Shown here: positions 24,811-36,643 of the stretch, piece after piece
Numbering within the stretch: the stretch's first letter is position 1
Layout of the letters: each line of letters starts with the position of its first letter
Origin: Aquilaria yunnanensis
Taxonomy: Eukaryota > Streptophyta > Magnoliopsida > Malvales > Thymelaeaceae
Assembly: GCA_039654915.1 (NCBI GenBank)
Contig: CM077595.1
Coordinates: 83,865,501 to 83,929,500, forward strand
DNA length: 64,000 nt
Direction: 5' to 3'
Position numbers and translations under genes: made by a program
The notes under the pieces: generated by a model
The model's input: only the letters and a program-made list of their open reading frames with translations
Told to the model about the DNA's origin: nothing
Database searches by the model: none

Positions 24811-24818
24811 GCATATGC
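24811..24818. promoter_or_regulatory. P1BS box (PHR1 binding site) upstream of the SPX gene
   Basis: GCATATGC fits the PHR1 consensus GNATATNC exactly and is a perfect palindrome. It lies about 137 bp upstream of the SPX ATG. Small SPX genes are known PHR1 targets. Confidence 0.65.
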
Positions 24819-24947
24819 TTGGCGTGATGAAGTGGCGGGTACAAAACATTAGTAAAACCAAAAGAAGCAAACAATTCTGAATTCAAAAACCAAAAACAAA
24901 AGAAAAAGAAAAAGGAGTCGTCCGAGTGCGAGACGAGAATTCCCGGG

Positions 24948-24955
24948 GCATATTC
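24948..24955. promoter_or_regulatory. Second P1BS box upstream of the SPX gene
   Basis: GCATATTC (GAATATGC in gene orientation) also fits GNATATNC. It is about 274 bp upstream of the ATG and 137 bp from the first box. Confidence 0.6.
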
Positions 24956-26486
24956 GCTTTTTTCGGCCTTTTGAGTAACACTCTTGCTTGTGACACGTGT
25001 CGTGAAAAACTGACCTTTTTTTTTTTTTGTTCCAATCCTGCAATTCATTAAAATTAACCTTTTCAAAATAAGACCCAAAAGTCGATCTATTGATCAACAA
25101 GAAGAGCATTTACCTTGCCAACCAAGAAAACCATATTATAGTAATATCATGTCATTCAAAGGTTAGCTACCAGATGTCACACTTCCAAGTGTTTAATTTT
25201 GATTGAATTCATCAATGACATTCACATATTGGATATGATTTATAAAATAACTGTAAGTTTCAATTATATTGATGATACCTAGGGGAACAAATTTTTCTCC
25301 GCACAAATTCTTAAACCATATGTACAAAATAATTATATCAGATCAATTTATTTTAAGTTAAAGGGGTTAGCTTGTGGCACTTTTCGTGCCTGCCTTGCGA
25401 CAGTTGGAAGGCCTGGGGTGATCTAAGTTAACATGTTGGTGAGGTTGAGAAGAGAAGATTGTGGTGCTATAATTGGGCATTGAGTTGTTGGAGTGGGTGA
25501 ACGGGTTGTGAGGATAGTGTGAGTGCAAGGGGTGGAGAGGTTTAGGAGCATGATTCTAGGGAATCTACTCAGAATCTCCAATGTGTTTGGGTTTAAACCA
25601 TGAATGGGACTTTGGAAAAGTTTTCTGGACAAAGCATTGAGTACTGTGTGGCTTTTTCTATCTAACTTGTTTTGCGGCCAAAACAGATTAAACTAGAATA
25701 CTAGTACAAATCATTTTTTCTGATTTTTCTCTTTTGTTGGTTTAAGAAAAAAAAGAAAGAAAAGAAAAGAAATTGGGAAGCATAATTCCAACATTGATGC
25801 CTTTCAAGGTTCAACCCAAATCAACTGTGTGTGAGAGAATTGTCATTGGTCAATTTTGTTGATCAAATGATCGACAACACCTTGACTTATTCTAGCTTGT
25901 CAGTATCATGCTTCCTTTTCATAAGAGTCCAACCCAACCCAAGGACAAAGGGCTCTTCTTTTCTACTCACTAATATCAATCGATAGAATAGCATTAATTC
26001 TCAGAGTTCTAAATTCTAATCCACTTATGAGCTATAATTTGTTGGAGGCCTGATGGGGCTAGGGCAAGAATGGAATGCTAAGGGCTTTATTGGTCACCCT
26101 ACAAGTCCAGTTCATGGCCCAAAGCTCGGTATGTAAACCTTCCCCTCAATTTTAACTAATGCTCTAAACCCTTGAATTTGAAACATGCACACTTATCCTG
26201 AACTTTATCAATGTGCACGATAAATCCATAATCCATAACCACTTCATAAACATACAAGTTTTTAGTTCTCTCTCAAAGCTTTATTTTCTTATATTATTAC
26301 TGACTTAAACATAGGAATGTATTTAACAAGTCCACAACTTTGTTCACCTCATACACCCAATCACTCAACCAAAAGCTGAAGTCTCCACAACTTTGGCCCA
26401 ATGTCTAAAGTACTAGGGATATCGTGAGAAGGTCCAGGATTCAAATTTGGTCTCTTCACCTTATTTCAAAAAAATACCACACAAAG
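24956..26486. other. Gene-free AT-rich stretch
   Basis: I find no coding exon with recognisable similarity. Around 26410-26460 a box-B-like GGATTCAAATTTGG could mark the end of an old SINE, but no A box or tail was found. Confidence 0.35.
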
Positions 26487-27248
26487 TAGGGGTGTTTGCG
26501 GGTCAAGTATGACCAGGTTCCAGCTTAACCTAACCCTACTCGTATCATTGATTGAATTTCCTAATTCACTACCCAACCCTACTCCACATGCCCTTAAACC
26601 CAGTGACAACCCAACCCGCATAAAACCCGGTTTAAGTCAGTTTGGTATGATCAGTTTTTCAATTCTCTTGTAAGACATCAACTTTTATCCAAAACAGTTA
26701 TAAGTAAAAAAGCATACAATTATACTTCAAGTTGTAACTTCTACAAAGAACATCTCAATTCAAATAAAATTTTGTGTGCTTAAAACTCTTAGAAAGAAGA
26801 TAAATCAATTGTATAATAATAATACAAAACAAAAAATCTACAAAAAAAATAGAAAGTATGGTCTAAACGTACTTTGATTTCAAATAATGATCTTAAAAAT
26901 CAAATAACCTTGATATTAATAAGTGGACGAGAAAAGTCAGCTGCAAAGCCTGCAAAGCTCACACTCACCACCATAAATCGATATATTACGAACAAAAACC
27001 AGCTTCTAATAACTTTTGCAATAACTTGCATAAGTAATTCATGTATTTCTATTAAAAACAAGTCTTAATCCAAAATAGTTATAAATAAGTAAAAAAAAAA
27101 TAGCACAACACTGTTGTCATGTTATTAGAGATTATAATTTAGGAATTGCTGGAGAAAACAGGTTGGGGTAAGGTATATGCGGGCTTTACAATTGGAACCC
27201 ACCCAACTCCCGTATAAATGATTCAGTTTACATTTTCACTACCCACCC

Positions 27249-30200
27249 TGTGAGGAACTGTCCTAATAAATACCCAATTAATTTCTTAATTAGGCTAAAT
27301 TATTCTGTTGCCTAATCCAAACTTTTAACTAGGCTAGAATCATTCCTCATTTCCAGGATCTTTTGCCGAGATTTACTATGTAAATCCTAGCCACTTGTCT
27401 AGCGTTTAGTATTTACTTAAGAGTTAAGAAAAATATTTACTTAGTTATAATAAAACACTTAAGTTTATTAAACTAAGATAGTGGTTTGACGGGATTTAAA
27501 GAAAACATGAGTAAAATATATACGACCACGTAAGAAAACATTTTAATGCTCATGCACGCACAAGTAATATATCATGTCAAACCATAAATGAAAACTACAC
27601 TCATAGCAAGTAAATACTTCGGCAACACAATATCTAAGTGTTTTGCCTATCAACCTAAGCAAGTAATGTCATAGGTTGATAAGCCTAACCCGAAATAATA
27701 ATAATACATGCCACGGTTATGCTAAGTCAAAGTTAATACCCACTAACTACTACCACCATGCTACAAAATATTCATGACCCAAGTGGTCGATAGGCCCACC
27801 TTTGCCCAGGACAAAGAAATCCAAACAAGGAGCGACTCAAGAAGTCTTTGCCTGATTACCTTACTATACAAGGAAAATAAGTTTGGAGTTAGACTCTAAC
27901 CATAAGTGCATGCAACAAAAAAAAAATGAACATATAATGTATGCAAAATGTACCTATGAGAAACTAACAAACAAGTATCAAATAATCACTGTGGATTATT
28001 TGGCTCCTGGACGATTTTATCTGCACATTAACAATAAGGGTAAGTATATAAAATATTTAGTAAGACATTCTAAAACAAACAATCCATAACAACATCACAC
28101 ATAATAGACCATATGCACACATTGCCATACACGAATGAACCTTGCCCATAAGCTATATGAGCATGCCATAAGCTCTTATGGCATGGAGTATTATATATTA
28201 ATCATTCTATCATGCCATTTTGGGTGCATGACTCCTCATACTTCTCACACAAGCAAACAAACAAACAAATAAAATACCCATTGGTCCATTTTTGCCCTTG
28301 AGCATACATCCTTGCATTTGCCCTTGAGCTTGCCAGCTTTAGCTAGCTTAAAAACTCCCTTATTGTATACAGTAAGGTTTGAACCAATTTGTTGTGTGTC
28401 CTAGTGCCCTTGGATGTATTTTGCCTAATCTTTGGCCTTATGTCCCATCGGGCCGCTGTGTGTGCTTATTTAAAGCCCAGGTCATTTAGTAGGCTTACGT
28501 GCCATTTGGGACCAGGGTTTCTACTGTGGGCTCTTCATCATGGGTTACGCCCAAAGCATAAATCAAGGCCCACATGGAAACCAAGCCCTTAAGGCATGCC
28601 CAAATGAGCTCCTAGGTGTGCACAGCCATGGGCTCGTAGGTGTATGTACATATGCACCACTGGGTGTGCCACCAAGAGCCCCCTAAGCACTCACAACTGC
28701 GTAACCCCTTGGGTGCACCCATGTGCACCTTGTCACACCCAACTCACCATGCTCCTAAGCACCCAAAATACTCATGCACCTAGGATCTTATGCCATACAT
28801 GCACAACCACACACCAAGCCCTTAAGCTTAATCACAACACCTACACACCCAAACTAAGGCACAACTTTCTTGTGCTTGCCAAACCTTGAAGGTTCAGCCA
28901 CACTCATCTACCAAGACCCAATGTTTGATCCACACACCATTTTACAGCCCATGCACTAAGGACACCACCTATTGGCCAAAATTAGGAGCTCGGTCTGACC
29001 TTAGTGCCACATCAGCCCTCTTTGGCTCTATTGGTCACTCTGTACCCTTTTTGCCCTACCATTTGTCCTACTTTTAAAAAGCTAAAACATGGCCAAAGCT
29101 TCCCAAAGAGGGAAGGGCTAGAACACTTTATTCTTGTGTAGATCACCACCTTGCAAGCTCAAGTTTCAAGCACCAACAGTCCTTTCCTAGTCTCCTTAGA
29201 GTCCCTTAACTATATAGTAAAATAACCACTTGACCAATCAACATTTTTGAGCCTAGGGGCAACATTTTGTACTACACATAAATAAGCCAAAATGACCTCA
29301 TCACCTTAGTAGAAAATCTTAAATCAAAACTCCTTTCCAAAGCCCCACGGTTCTCCTTTTTCTTACCAAACTTAACCTCAACAGCTAAGGGTTTTTAAGT
29401 ATAATGTTGTTGTTTAAAGAAGAGGAAAACCAGCTCTAGTAAAATGAATTTTCTCACCTCAATAAACAACCCCAAATTGTGGCCACCTTTTGGAGAAAAA
29501 AACAAACTCCTAAGCCTTCCCGTACAACAAACACACTTTCTCCTTGATTTCACACTTACAAGCTCTTTTCCTCTCATTTTTCTTTCATATTTTTTGATGA
29601 GTTTTTATATGTTTGAGGGTTTAGGCTGTGATAAATGGGTAGAGGAAGATAAGAAAGAGAGTTGACGTGTTTAGGGATGAATAAGGATGGAAAATAGGTG
29701 AGAGCTGGTGTGTTTAGGGATGAATAAAGATGAAAAATATGTGAAGGGTTAAAGTGGTAGAGGATTAAGGCTTTTACATTGTTAGTTGTGGTTTATGCTT
29801 CTTAACCAAGGGAAATGGGGGCTCATCTATGTTTTTTGAAGCTTATTTTCTGCCTCAAAACTAGGTTGCCTCATTCCTTAAAGTTTCCAATGAGTGCTTG
29901 GTAGGGGTGAAAATGGGCCGGGCCGGGCCGAGCTCGAGCCCACTAAGCTCGAGCTCGGCCCATTCACTGTTCAGTACTACTTGGGCTCGAGCTCGAATTG
30001 CTCGAGCCCAATTTTTTAGGCTCGAGCTCAACTCGAAAACCCACGAAGCTCGAATGACACATAAATCTTTAGTATCCTAACTAAAACTTAGATAGAAGAT
30101 GGGGGACTAAATCTGTAATTTTTCTTAAATGATAACTTAAGTAGGGGGAAAATAGAGAGCCTATCCCAAACTTTACAGTTGTTTGTGGTTCTATCCTGAT

Positions 30201-31421
30201 TTTGTGAAAATCACAATTGAGGCATCATCTCCCTTAATTCGACAGTGGAGCCACCGTAGTCCCTCATTGAGCTGCCGATCTGGATCTCCGGCGCTTGGCT
30301 GGAGCATTCATGGTGGCATCGTTGATCTTGGGTGGAAATAGTGGTGGAAGTTAGAGCATCGATGGTGGTGTCGAGCGAGGAGGAATAGGCGTCTTCGGTG
30401 ATGGCGGAGGGGAAGGAGAGAAGCGGAGGAGGAGGCGACGCCATGGGGAGAAGAAAGAGAAAGAGAGTTTAAGGACTGATGGTGTCAAGGGAAAAGGAAT
30501 GGGCGTCGTCGGCGATGGCGGAGGCGAATGAGAGAAACGAAGGAGGGGGCGATGCAGTGCCTGGGTAGAAGAGAGAGAAATAGAGTTTAGGGCCTGATGG
30601 CCAAAAAAGAATAAAAGATAAAAGGGGCCTGATAGGCCCGCGAGCTTTTGGGGCCGGGTTTGCTCAGGCTTGAGCTTGAGCCCTAAAAACATTCGAGCCC
30701 GTTTTTCAGCTCGAGCTCGACTAGGCTCGACTCGAAATGCCTTAAGCTTTTTTTCACCCCTAGTGCTTGGGGTGAAAATGCCTTTTAGGCCTCATAACCC
30801 TTGATTAAAAGGATGTCACCTCCATAAAATTCTCAAATATGTCTCTATTTGAACTTAAAATCATAGATTTTTTTTTCTTCCATTTCCAACCAAGTATTTT
30901 CCTACCCTTGACAATGTTTGACTCAGGTTTGATCAAGTTTGACTAACCAAAATTACTAAAATGCTTTTTTTAGCTTTATTTATAAGAAAAGTCTCAAACT
31001 TAGTCAATTTAATTTCAAACTTCACCAAATTTCACCAAATGGTTTCAAATACCATTGCTCACCTTCTCAAACTCTTTTTTACTATATTTGACCTAAAAAT
31101 TACCATTTTGCTTTACCTCGCTTCCTTAGCAAGAAAAAGCCAATCTTTGGTCAAATTGAGTTCAAATTTCTTTGAGATGTTCATTTCACCTCTAGGAGCT
31201 CAATTATATCTCTCTTGGTCACATTCTGACCTTTTATATGCAAAATTACCAAAATGCCCCTAGTTGCTCTTTTGGTCAATTTACCTTAGATTTTTAATCC
31301 TATAAACTCTAAGAACTATTTGACTCATTGACTTGACTTAAACCTAGTTTGCAAGTGTAATCTTATCAAGGATTATGTGAATAAAATAAATTAATTACCT
31401 GATAAGATAAGGGTTCTCACA
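27249..31421 (-). mobile_element. Probable solo LTR, minus orientation, itself interrupted by a hAT element
   Basis: Read on the minus strand the segment starts TGTGAGAACCCTTATCTTAT and ends GACAGTTCCTCACA, the TG...CA ends of a Ty3-type LTR. Removing the hAT insertion (29902-30762) leaves about 3.3 kb. No gag or pol coding is visible. The five bases on either side (caccc, ttatc) do not match, so the target duplication is lost or the border is inexact. Confidence 0.42.
29902..30762. mobile_element. Non-autonomous hAT element, 861 bp, perfect 8-bp duplication
   Basis: The ends are TAGGGGTGAAAA and TTTTTCACCCCTA, flanked by gtgcttgg on both sides (29894-29901 and 30763-30770). Subterminal GAGCTCGAG-type words occur in both orientations. 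The middle has two near-copies of a GGCGTCGTCGGCGATGGCGG-like block on opposite sides of 30470. On the minus strand they give short Pro/Ser-rich frames, the longest starting MASPPPPLLSFPSAITEDAY; a captured gene piece is possible but unproven. Confidence 0.85.
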
Positions 31422-31525
31422 TTATCCGACCCTAAGCCATATAAAACCGCATTGCTTTTAATTTGGTTTGGTTTGGTCCAGGGCAACCGGTTTTGCATGT
31501 AGACCATGTTGGATGAACACCCTTA

Positions 31526-33159
31526 ACACAAAACTAGTTCGATTGTCCTCTAAGTCCCGAAAAAGCTAGCATTCATCTTTTATTGTTTAAAATACTGATA
31601 CTTCTTTCCTTGTATATTTGTGAGCATGTTACTGAATACAAAAAAAAAAAAAAATAAAGCAAAATGAAAACTGAAAGGCACATGTAGTGTCAACAACTAG
31701 CTCCTTCTTTTGTGCATCATAAAAAAATGTTGACATTTCACATGTTTTTACACCTCAAAGCTAGCTTTTTCTTCTAGCGACATATGTCCACTATGGAATT
31801 GATGTTTTATTTCATTATTACCCTATATTTTGTTTTTCAATCCTACATGTGCCCTAAAGAATTAAAATACGTAAAGACAAACAAAACTTGTGGCTATGTA
31901 TCTACAAAGGCTGCTGCATAATATTTTAAATTATTTATTTAAAGCTATTTACTAGATTAATATAAAAAACCACAGTATGTGTCAAGAAAAATTTCTTAAC
32001 TGGAAGTTAGGACGTTGGAGATAATTTGGAAAAATTATTGTAGTGATTAACAAGAAACATCAAAAAATAAAATGTATGCATGTGTAACTAATGGGAAAAA
32101 CATAAAGGAGTGCATGTGGACTTTATGCTAACAAACAAAAACCTTTGACTTTGTTCCTAGATCGAAACAAGTTTCTTCTTCATCAGATTTAATGAATTGC
32201 AAAGATGAAAACATATAGCTTCTTCCTCTCGATTCCTACTTCTGGCGATTTCTTTCCACTCCATCACAACTTCTTCATGTTGGTTGACTAGTCGTCAAAA
32301 CCATAAAAAATAATTCTGGTATCACTAATAACTCAGAATAAATAATTTTGTATTGTAATAATGAAAACTATATTGAATTTCAAGAAAAATTTTTATTTGA
32401 AAGCTTTTTAACATAAATTGAAAAAAAAATAGGAGGATAGTTTGCAATCAGAAATAAAATTAAAAACTAATCAAATAAAAAAATTATGAAACTTATCAAA
32501 TAAGAAATCAATGAAACAATCAAGAATGCAAGTCTTGGCATTACTCAACACCCACCATCAAATTCCTACAACTAATCATTAATGCATAGATGGATCAATC
32601 AAGCCTTTGAATATTCATCGTTGAAGCTATCTTCCTACTGTTCCTTAGTCACAGTTAATAAGAAAACAATTGATATAATTAACCCTAATTGTTAAACAAC
32701 CTAGGACAAGCATTTTTGTTTAATTTAATAATTGCATTAAAAATTAGAGAGGTCGATGAAACTAAATAACACAAGTACAAACATTTGTATTAAATTTAGT
32801 TGAATGTTCTTCCCAAGATTTATGACTTCTAATACAGTAAATCAATAAACTTTAGTTGCTTCATAGATTAGAATGATCAAACAATTACAGATTTGATTTC
32901 TAATCCAGTAGTAGATTAAATTTGAATAATAACTAGTAGACTTCCAAACATATAAATGAAACAATTATGAAATTAATCACAGAAGAACGCTCAATACTCA
33001 AAATATAAATTGACTGAATAAAATTTTTTTTGACCTCACAGTACTGAAAAATTTGAGGTTTTTGTCTCCTTTAACCAAGAGTAAAAAAAATCATTCGTTC
33101 TCCAAGACAAGGGAGAGTAACCACCCTGTTGCTCCTTTTTTAATCAATATATATATATA
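31526..33159. other. Gene-free AT-rich stretch
   Basis: I see no coding frame with recognisable similarity, no clear repeat borders and only short homopolymer runs. Confidence 0.4.
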
Positions 33160-33475
33160 AGGAAAAACCCATTCATTCCCTAATACTGCTTTTTTTTGCA
33201 TTAATTTCATAGTACATTTACAACATTCATTTTAGAATTTATTTATAATAATTAATACTCAGGTCCTTACATAACTCTCACTTCAAAATTCACTCATTCC
33301 CCAAGATTACTTCTTTTACCATTAATTGCATACTGTATTTGTATGGTTTAATAACTTAGTTTCTCATATAGTCATGACTCCAAAATTTAGATTTTGAATT
33401 GTAATTCTTGATGAGCTCTTTCTATCATAGTAGATAGTCCTTAAAATTCTATCTTTTATACATTTTAGTAATTGA

Positions 33476-33529
<54 letters not shown>

Positions 33530-34097
33530 GAGAAACTTACCCACTTCTCAATACTGCTTCCTTTAGCATTAACTTCATAGTCCCTCCATCGCACTTTTTT
33601 TACTCTATTTGACTTTTTTTTACTAGTTTAACTTGAATTTCTTCATATTATTATTTGTTAGAAAAAAAATTAAAAAACATATATTTAAAAACTATAGGTC
33701 TTGATTTATTATTCATATATAAAGGTTTTTCATTTATATGCTAAAATGTTAAAAATAAAAAACCATAAATTAATTATCGAAAGATGAATTGTGCAAAGAA
33801 TTTGGGACATGAGCAATAGTACATTTGTAGCATTAATTTCAGAATTCATTTGCAATAATTAATACTTAGGTACTTATATAGCCTTTACTCTAAAATTCAC
33901 CCATTTCCCCAAGACTACTTCTTTTATCATTATTGCATTGTGCATTTGTATTGTTTAATAATTTAGGCCTTCATATAATCATGACTTTAAAATTTAGATT
34001 TTGAAATATAATTTTTAGTGAGCTCTCTGTGTCATAGTAGGAAGCTCTTAAAATTCTATTTTTTATACATTTTAGTAATTAAATTTAAATTTTTATC
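33160..34097 (+). repeat. Direct duplication of an AT-rich unit separated by (TA)n
   Basis: Unit 1 (about 33160-33478) and unit 2 (about 33529-34097, containing a Stowaway element) share the order: ACCCA.TC.C.AATACTGCTT, CATAGTACATTT, AATAATTAATACT.AGGT, CCCCAAGA.TACTTCTTTTA, ATCATGACT, TAAAATTCTAT.TTTTATAC. A (TA)n run of about 50 bp lies between them. A third, partial copy is at about 34281-34375. Confidence 0.75.
33580..33816. mobile_element. Stowaway MITE with a visible empty site
   Basis: The ends are GTCCCTCCATCGCAC and AATTTGGGACATGAGCAA between TA duplicates (33578-33579 and 33817-33818). It interrupts unit 2 of the duplication exactly where unit 1 reads CATAGTACATTT without it. The core matches the copy at 22242. 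Confidence 0.82.
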
Positions 34098-34432
34098 CTT
34101 TTAACATGGTAAAACACAATTAGTTTTTGTTCCTTTCTTAATGGCTCATTAATAGTATTGTCCCTTAATTAGTTGTTTTAAATAGATTACATTTTTTTGT
34201 TGCCATTTAGTAGCTTTAATTTTCATTAAAATGCTCTAATTACAATTTTATTTGGTTTCAATGGTATTAATATTGTCTATCCAACCTCCCCAAGATTACT
34301 TTCTTTAGTATTAATTTTATAGTACATTTATAGCATTAATTTTAAAATTTATTTATAATAATTAACACTTAGGTCCATTAGAATGCATTCATTAAAAATT
34401 TATTTGGTTTTAATGGTATTGTCCAACCAAAT

Positions 34433-34434
<2 letters not shown>

Positions 34435-34487
<53 letters not shown>
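34435..34487. repeat. (TA)n microsatellite
   Basis: An uninterrupted run of about 26 TA units. A similar run lies at about 33478-33528. Confidence 0.95.
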
Positions 34488-34489
<2 letters not shown>

Positions 34490-34593
34490 GCACATTTTGT
34501 TTTAGCACACACTCAATATTATCATTAATTCCTTTCATTTCTTCCTGTCATCTCTTGCTATTTTTCTTCATTTCTTCACCAATTTACACCAAA

Positions 34594-34900
34594 TTCGTTT
34601 TAACTTAAGTCAATTGACTACAAAATGATTTTTTTTTATTTTTTTTACTTGGAACTAATTTTAATTAAAAGCCAATATTATGTAGCTATAATAATTCAAT
34701 GAAAATACAATTTTTATAATCTTACTAAATTTTTATAAATTTTTCTAGTTTAAAGCCTTAAAAAATTCATAAAAATTTAACAACATCATGAAAATTTACT
34801 TTCAAATGGATTATTGTATCTACATAACATTGGCTTTCAAATAAAATTGGTTTTCATGAAAAAAAGATGTAAAAGTAAAAATAAGTCAGTTAATTTAAGA
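34594..34900. mobile_element. MITE, third copy of the TTCGTTTTAACTTAAGTC family
   Basis: The left end TTCGTTTTAACTTAAGTCAA is complete; the right end (AATAAGTCAGTTAATTTAAG) is cut short of the CGAA terminus. The core matches the copies at 20262 and 20898. Confidence 0.65.
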
Positions 34901-35304
34901 TTCTCTCCAATATCAAAGATGAGGTAGTTATTTAAAAAGATTAATAGATTTTCTTATTTTTTTTTGTTTCATAATATTTGAATTCATACAATGGACAAAT
35001 ATGTTCTATTATGAATCTTTTCTTATTTTTATAATTTCCTGACAGAACATATTGTATTTGAAAATTTGTCTTTTAATATGACTGACTAAACTATTCAAGT
35101 AAGAGTATATTATTTATAGGACATTTTAAATTTTAAAAAATGTGACCAATTTATTAGTACCAATTTTATTTTTGTGGATGAGAATGTATTCTTTTTTTTT
35201 TCTCTTCCATTCTACTGAATTTTACAATTTATTCTATTCTCCCTACTATAAATATATGTTCATGATCAATTATTGACTACTATATCTTTGGTTTATATAT
35301 GCAG

Positions 35305-35715
35305 GGTATAACAATTCATGGGTCTATCAAAAAATTTTGGCATACAAGTTTAAAGCAAAGCTTCATGAAGGAAGTATGTATATTTTTAAGAATTTTACAG
35401 TTCTTCAAATAAAAAAGACTTATTAGATCGTAGATACATACTCATTTATGATCCACCTTATTCATAATACACAAATTTATCATGTGAATCATGAACCTCA
35501 TGATTTTCCCATGCATAAATTTAAGTTTGTTGATTTAGACCAACTTAGCACACGCGTGGACCAAGAAGAATTCTTTACAAGTTTTCCTAAAAGTTTTTCA
35601 AAATACAATTGGATGTTGCATGTACTATCTATATATCATTATTTCAATTCCTTTTTGCATGACAAATGTTATGGGAGTTGTTGTGGAGGTTGGCATAATA
35701 GAGTAACAGATTGTT
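35305..35715 (+). pseudogene. RPA70-like OB-fold protein remnant
   Basis: After a tatgcag acceptor the sequence reads, with a frame change near 35340, FKAKLHEGSMYIFKNFTVLQ, IKKTY, a TAG stop, IVDTYSFMIHLIHNT and FPMHKFKFVDLDQLSTRV. The pattern FK..L.EG..Y...NF.V.....Y..V...Y...F and a later P.HKF.FVD is that of the N-terminal OB-fold of plant RPA1-like proteins, common in Helitrons. One stop and at least one frameshift make it non-functional. The part after about 35600 is not recognised. Confidence 0.55.
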
Positions 35716-36054
35716 AATGATGATTTAGTTGACACCTTAACCATAAAATTACAAGATTTGAGATATTTTCTACACCATGATATTCAATGTTTTTCCTTGG
35801 ACCATTTGTCTTTATTTTTTTATCTTTTTTTTTTTTACAGCAGAAATAAAATTCTACTTACATTATGGTTAGAGTTTTCCAAAATTTTTTTGGTAAAAAT
35901 AGAGAAAATGAATCATCCTGTGTTGTAGGAGTTTTTACTTCTTTGGTCATCAAAACTTTTCATGATTTCTAACATATTGTACGTTCTTTCATCCACATTT
36001 AGTTTTACTTCTCATTCTACTATAATGTAAACTTTTTAACTAACTTATTTTTTA

Positions 36055-36643
36055 GAGTAAATTTCATAAATGGTCCCTAACATTTACTCATTGTTTCTTT
36101 TTAGTCCCTAACCTACTGAATATTTTGTTTTAGTCCTAAATCTATTAAAAATGTTTCATTTTAGTCCTAAATCTACTGAAAATATTTCATTTTAGTCCAA
36201 ATTTGATGAATTTTGTTAACTTAAAGTATTTTTCTAACAACAATTTTTTATTTTATAATTTAAACTATCCAGTAACAGCCTTATAAAAAATTTGGTTTGT
36301 ATAATAAATTTTTACAGTTAATCAAAAATTCAAATCACTTTTTTTTTATCTTTGTAAATCGAACTTATTTCATTCAAAAAGAAAAACCTACTAATTTAAA
36401 CTGTCTATTTATTGTAAAAAAATATTAAACTATTTAAATTTTCTAAAAGACAATTATTGAATATTTAAATTATAATTTTAAAAATTTCTGCCAGACAATT
36501 ATTTTGAGTTAAAGAATTTCATCTGCTCAGGGACTAAAATGAAACAATTTTAATAGGTTTAGGACTAAAACAGAACATTAAATAGAATAGGGACTAAACT
36601 GAAACAATGAGTAAAGATTAAGCACCATTTATACAATTTATTC
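36055..36643. mobile_element. MULE-type MITE, 589 bp, 10-bp target duplication
   Basis: The ends GAGTAAATTTCATAAATGG and, on the other strand, GAATAAATTGTATAAATGG are inverted repeats that extend for about 150 bp through GTTTC and TTTTAGTCC blocks. The flanking TTATTTTTTA is identical on both sides (36045-36054 and 36644-36653). No coding. Confidence 0.75.

Larger units (their letters stand above)
26487..31525. mobile_element. hAT-like element split by a later LTR insertion
   Basis: The left end TAGGGGTGTTTGCGGGTCAAG and the right end GGATGAACACCCTTA (other strand TAAGGGTGTTCATCC) are inverted. The flanks are acacaaag (26479-26486) and acacaaaa (31526-31533), 7 of 8 identical. Without the inner insertion (27249-31421) the element would be about 866 bp, close to the other non-autonomous hAT elements here. 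The host part has GGGTT/AACCC-rich subterminal sequence. There is no transposase. Confidence 0.6.

Noticed and set aside
26400..26470. tRNA-like box B (GGATTCAAATTTGG) that could mark a SINE
   Set aside because: No matching A box, no tail, no target duplication found.
28389..29077. Plus-strand frames with regular Cys, His and Thr (28389-29077)
   Set aside because: The sequence is built from repeats such as GCACCCA and lies inside the supposed LTR; no family resemblance.
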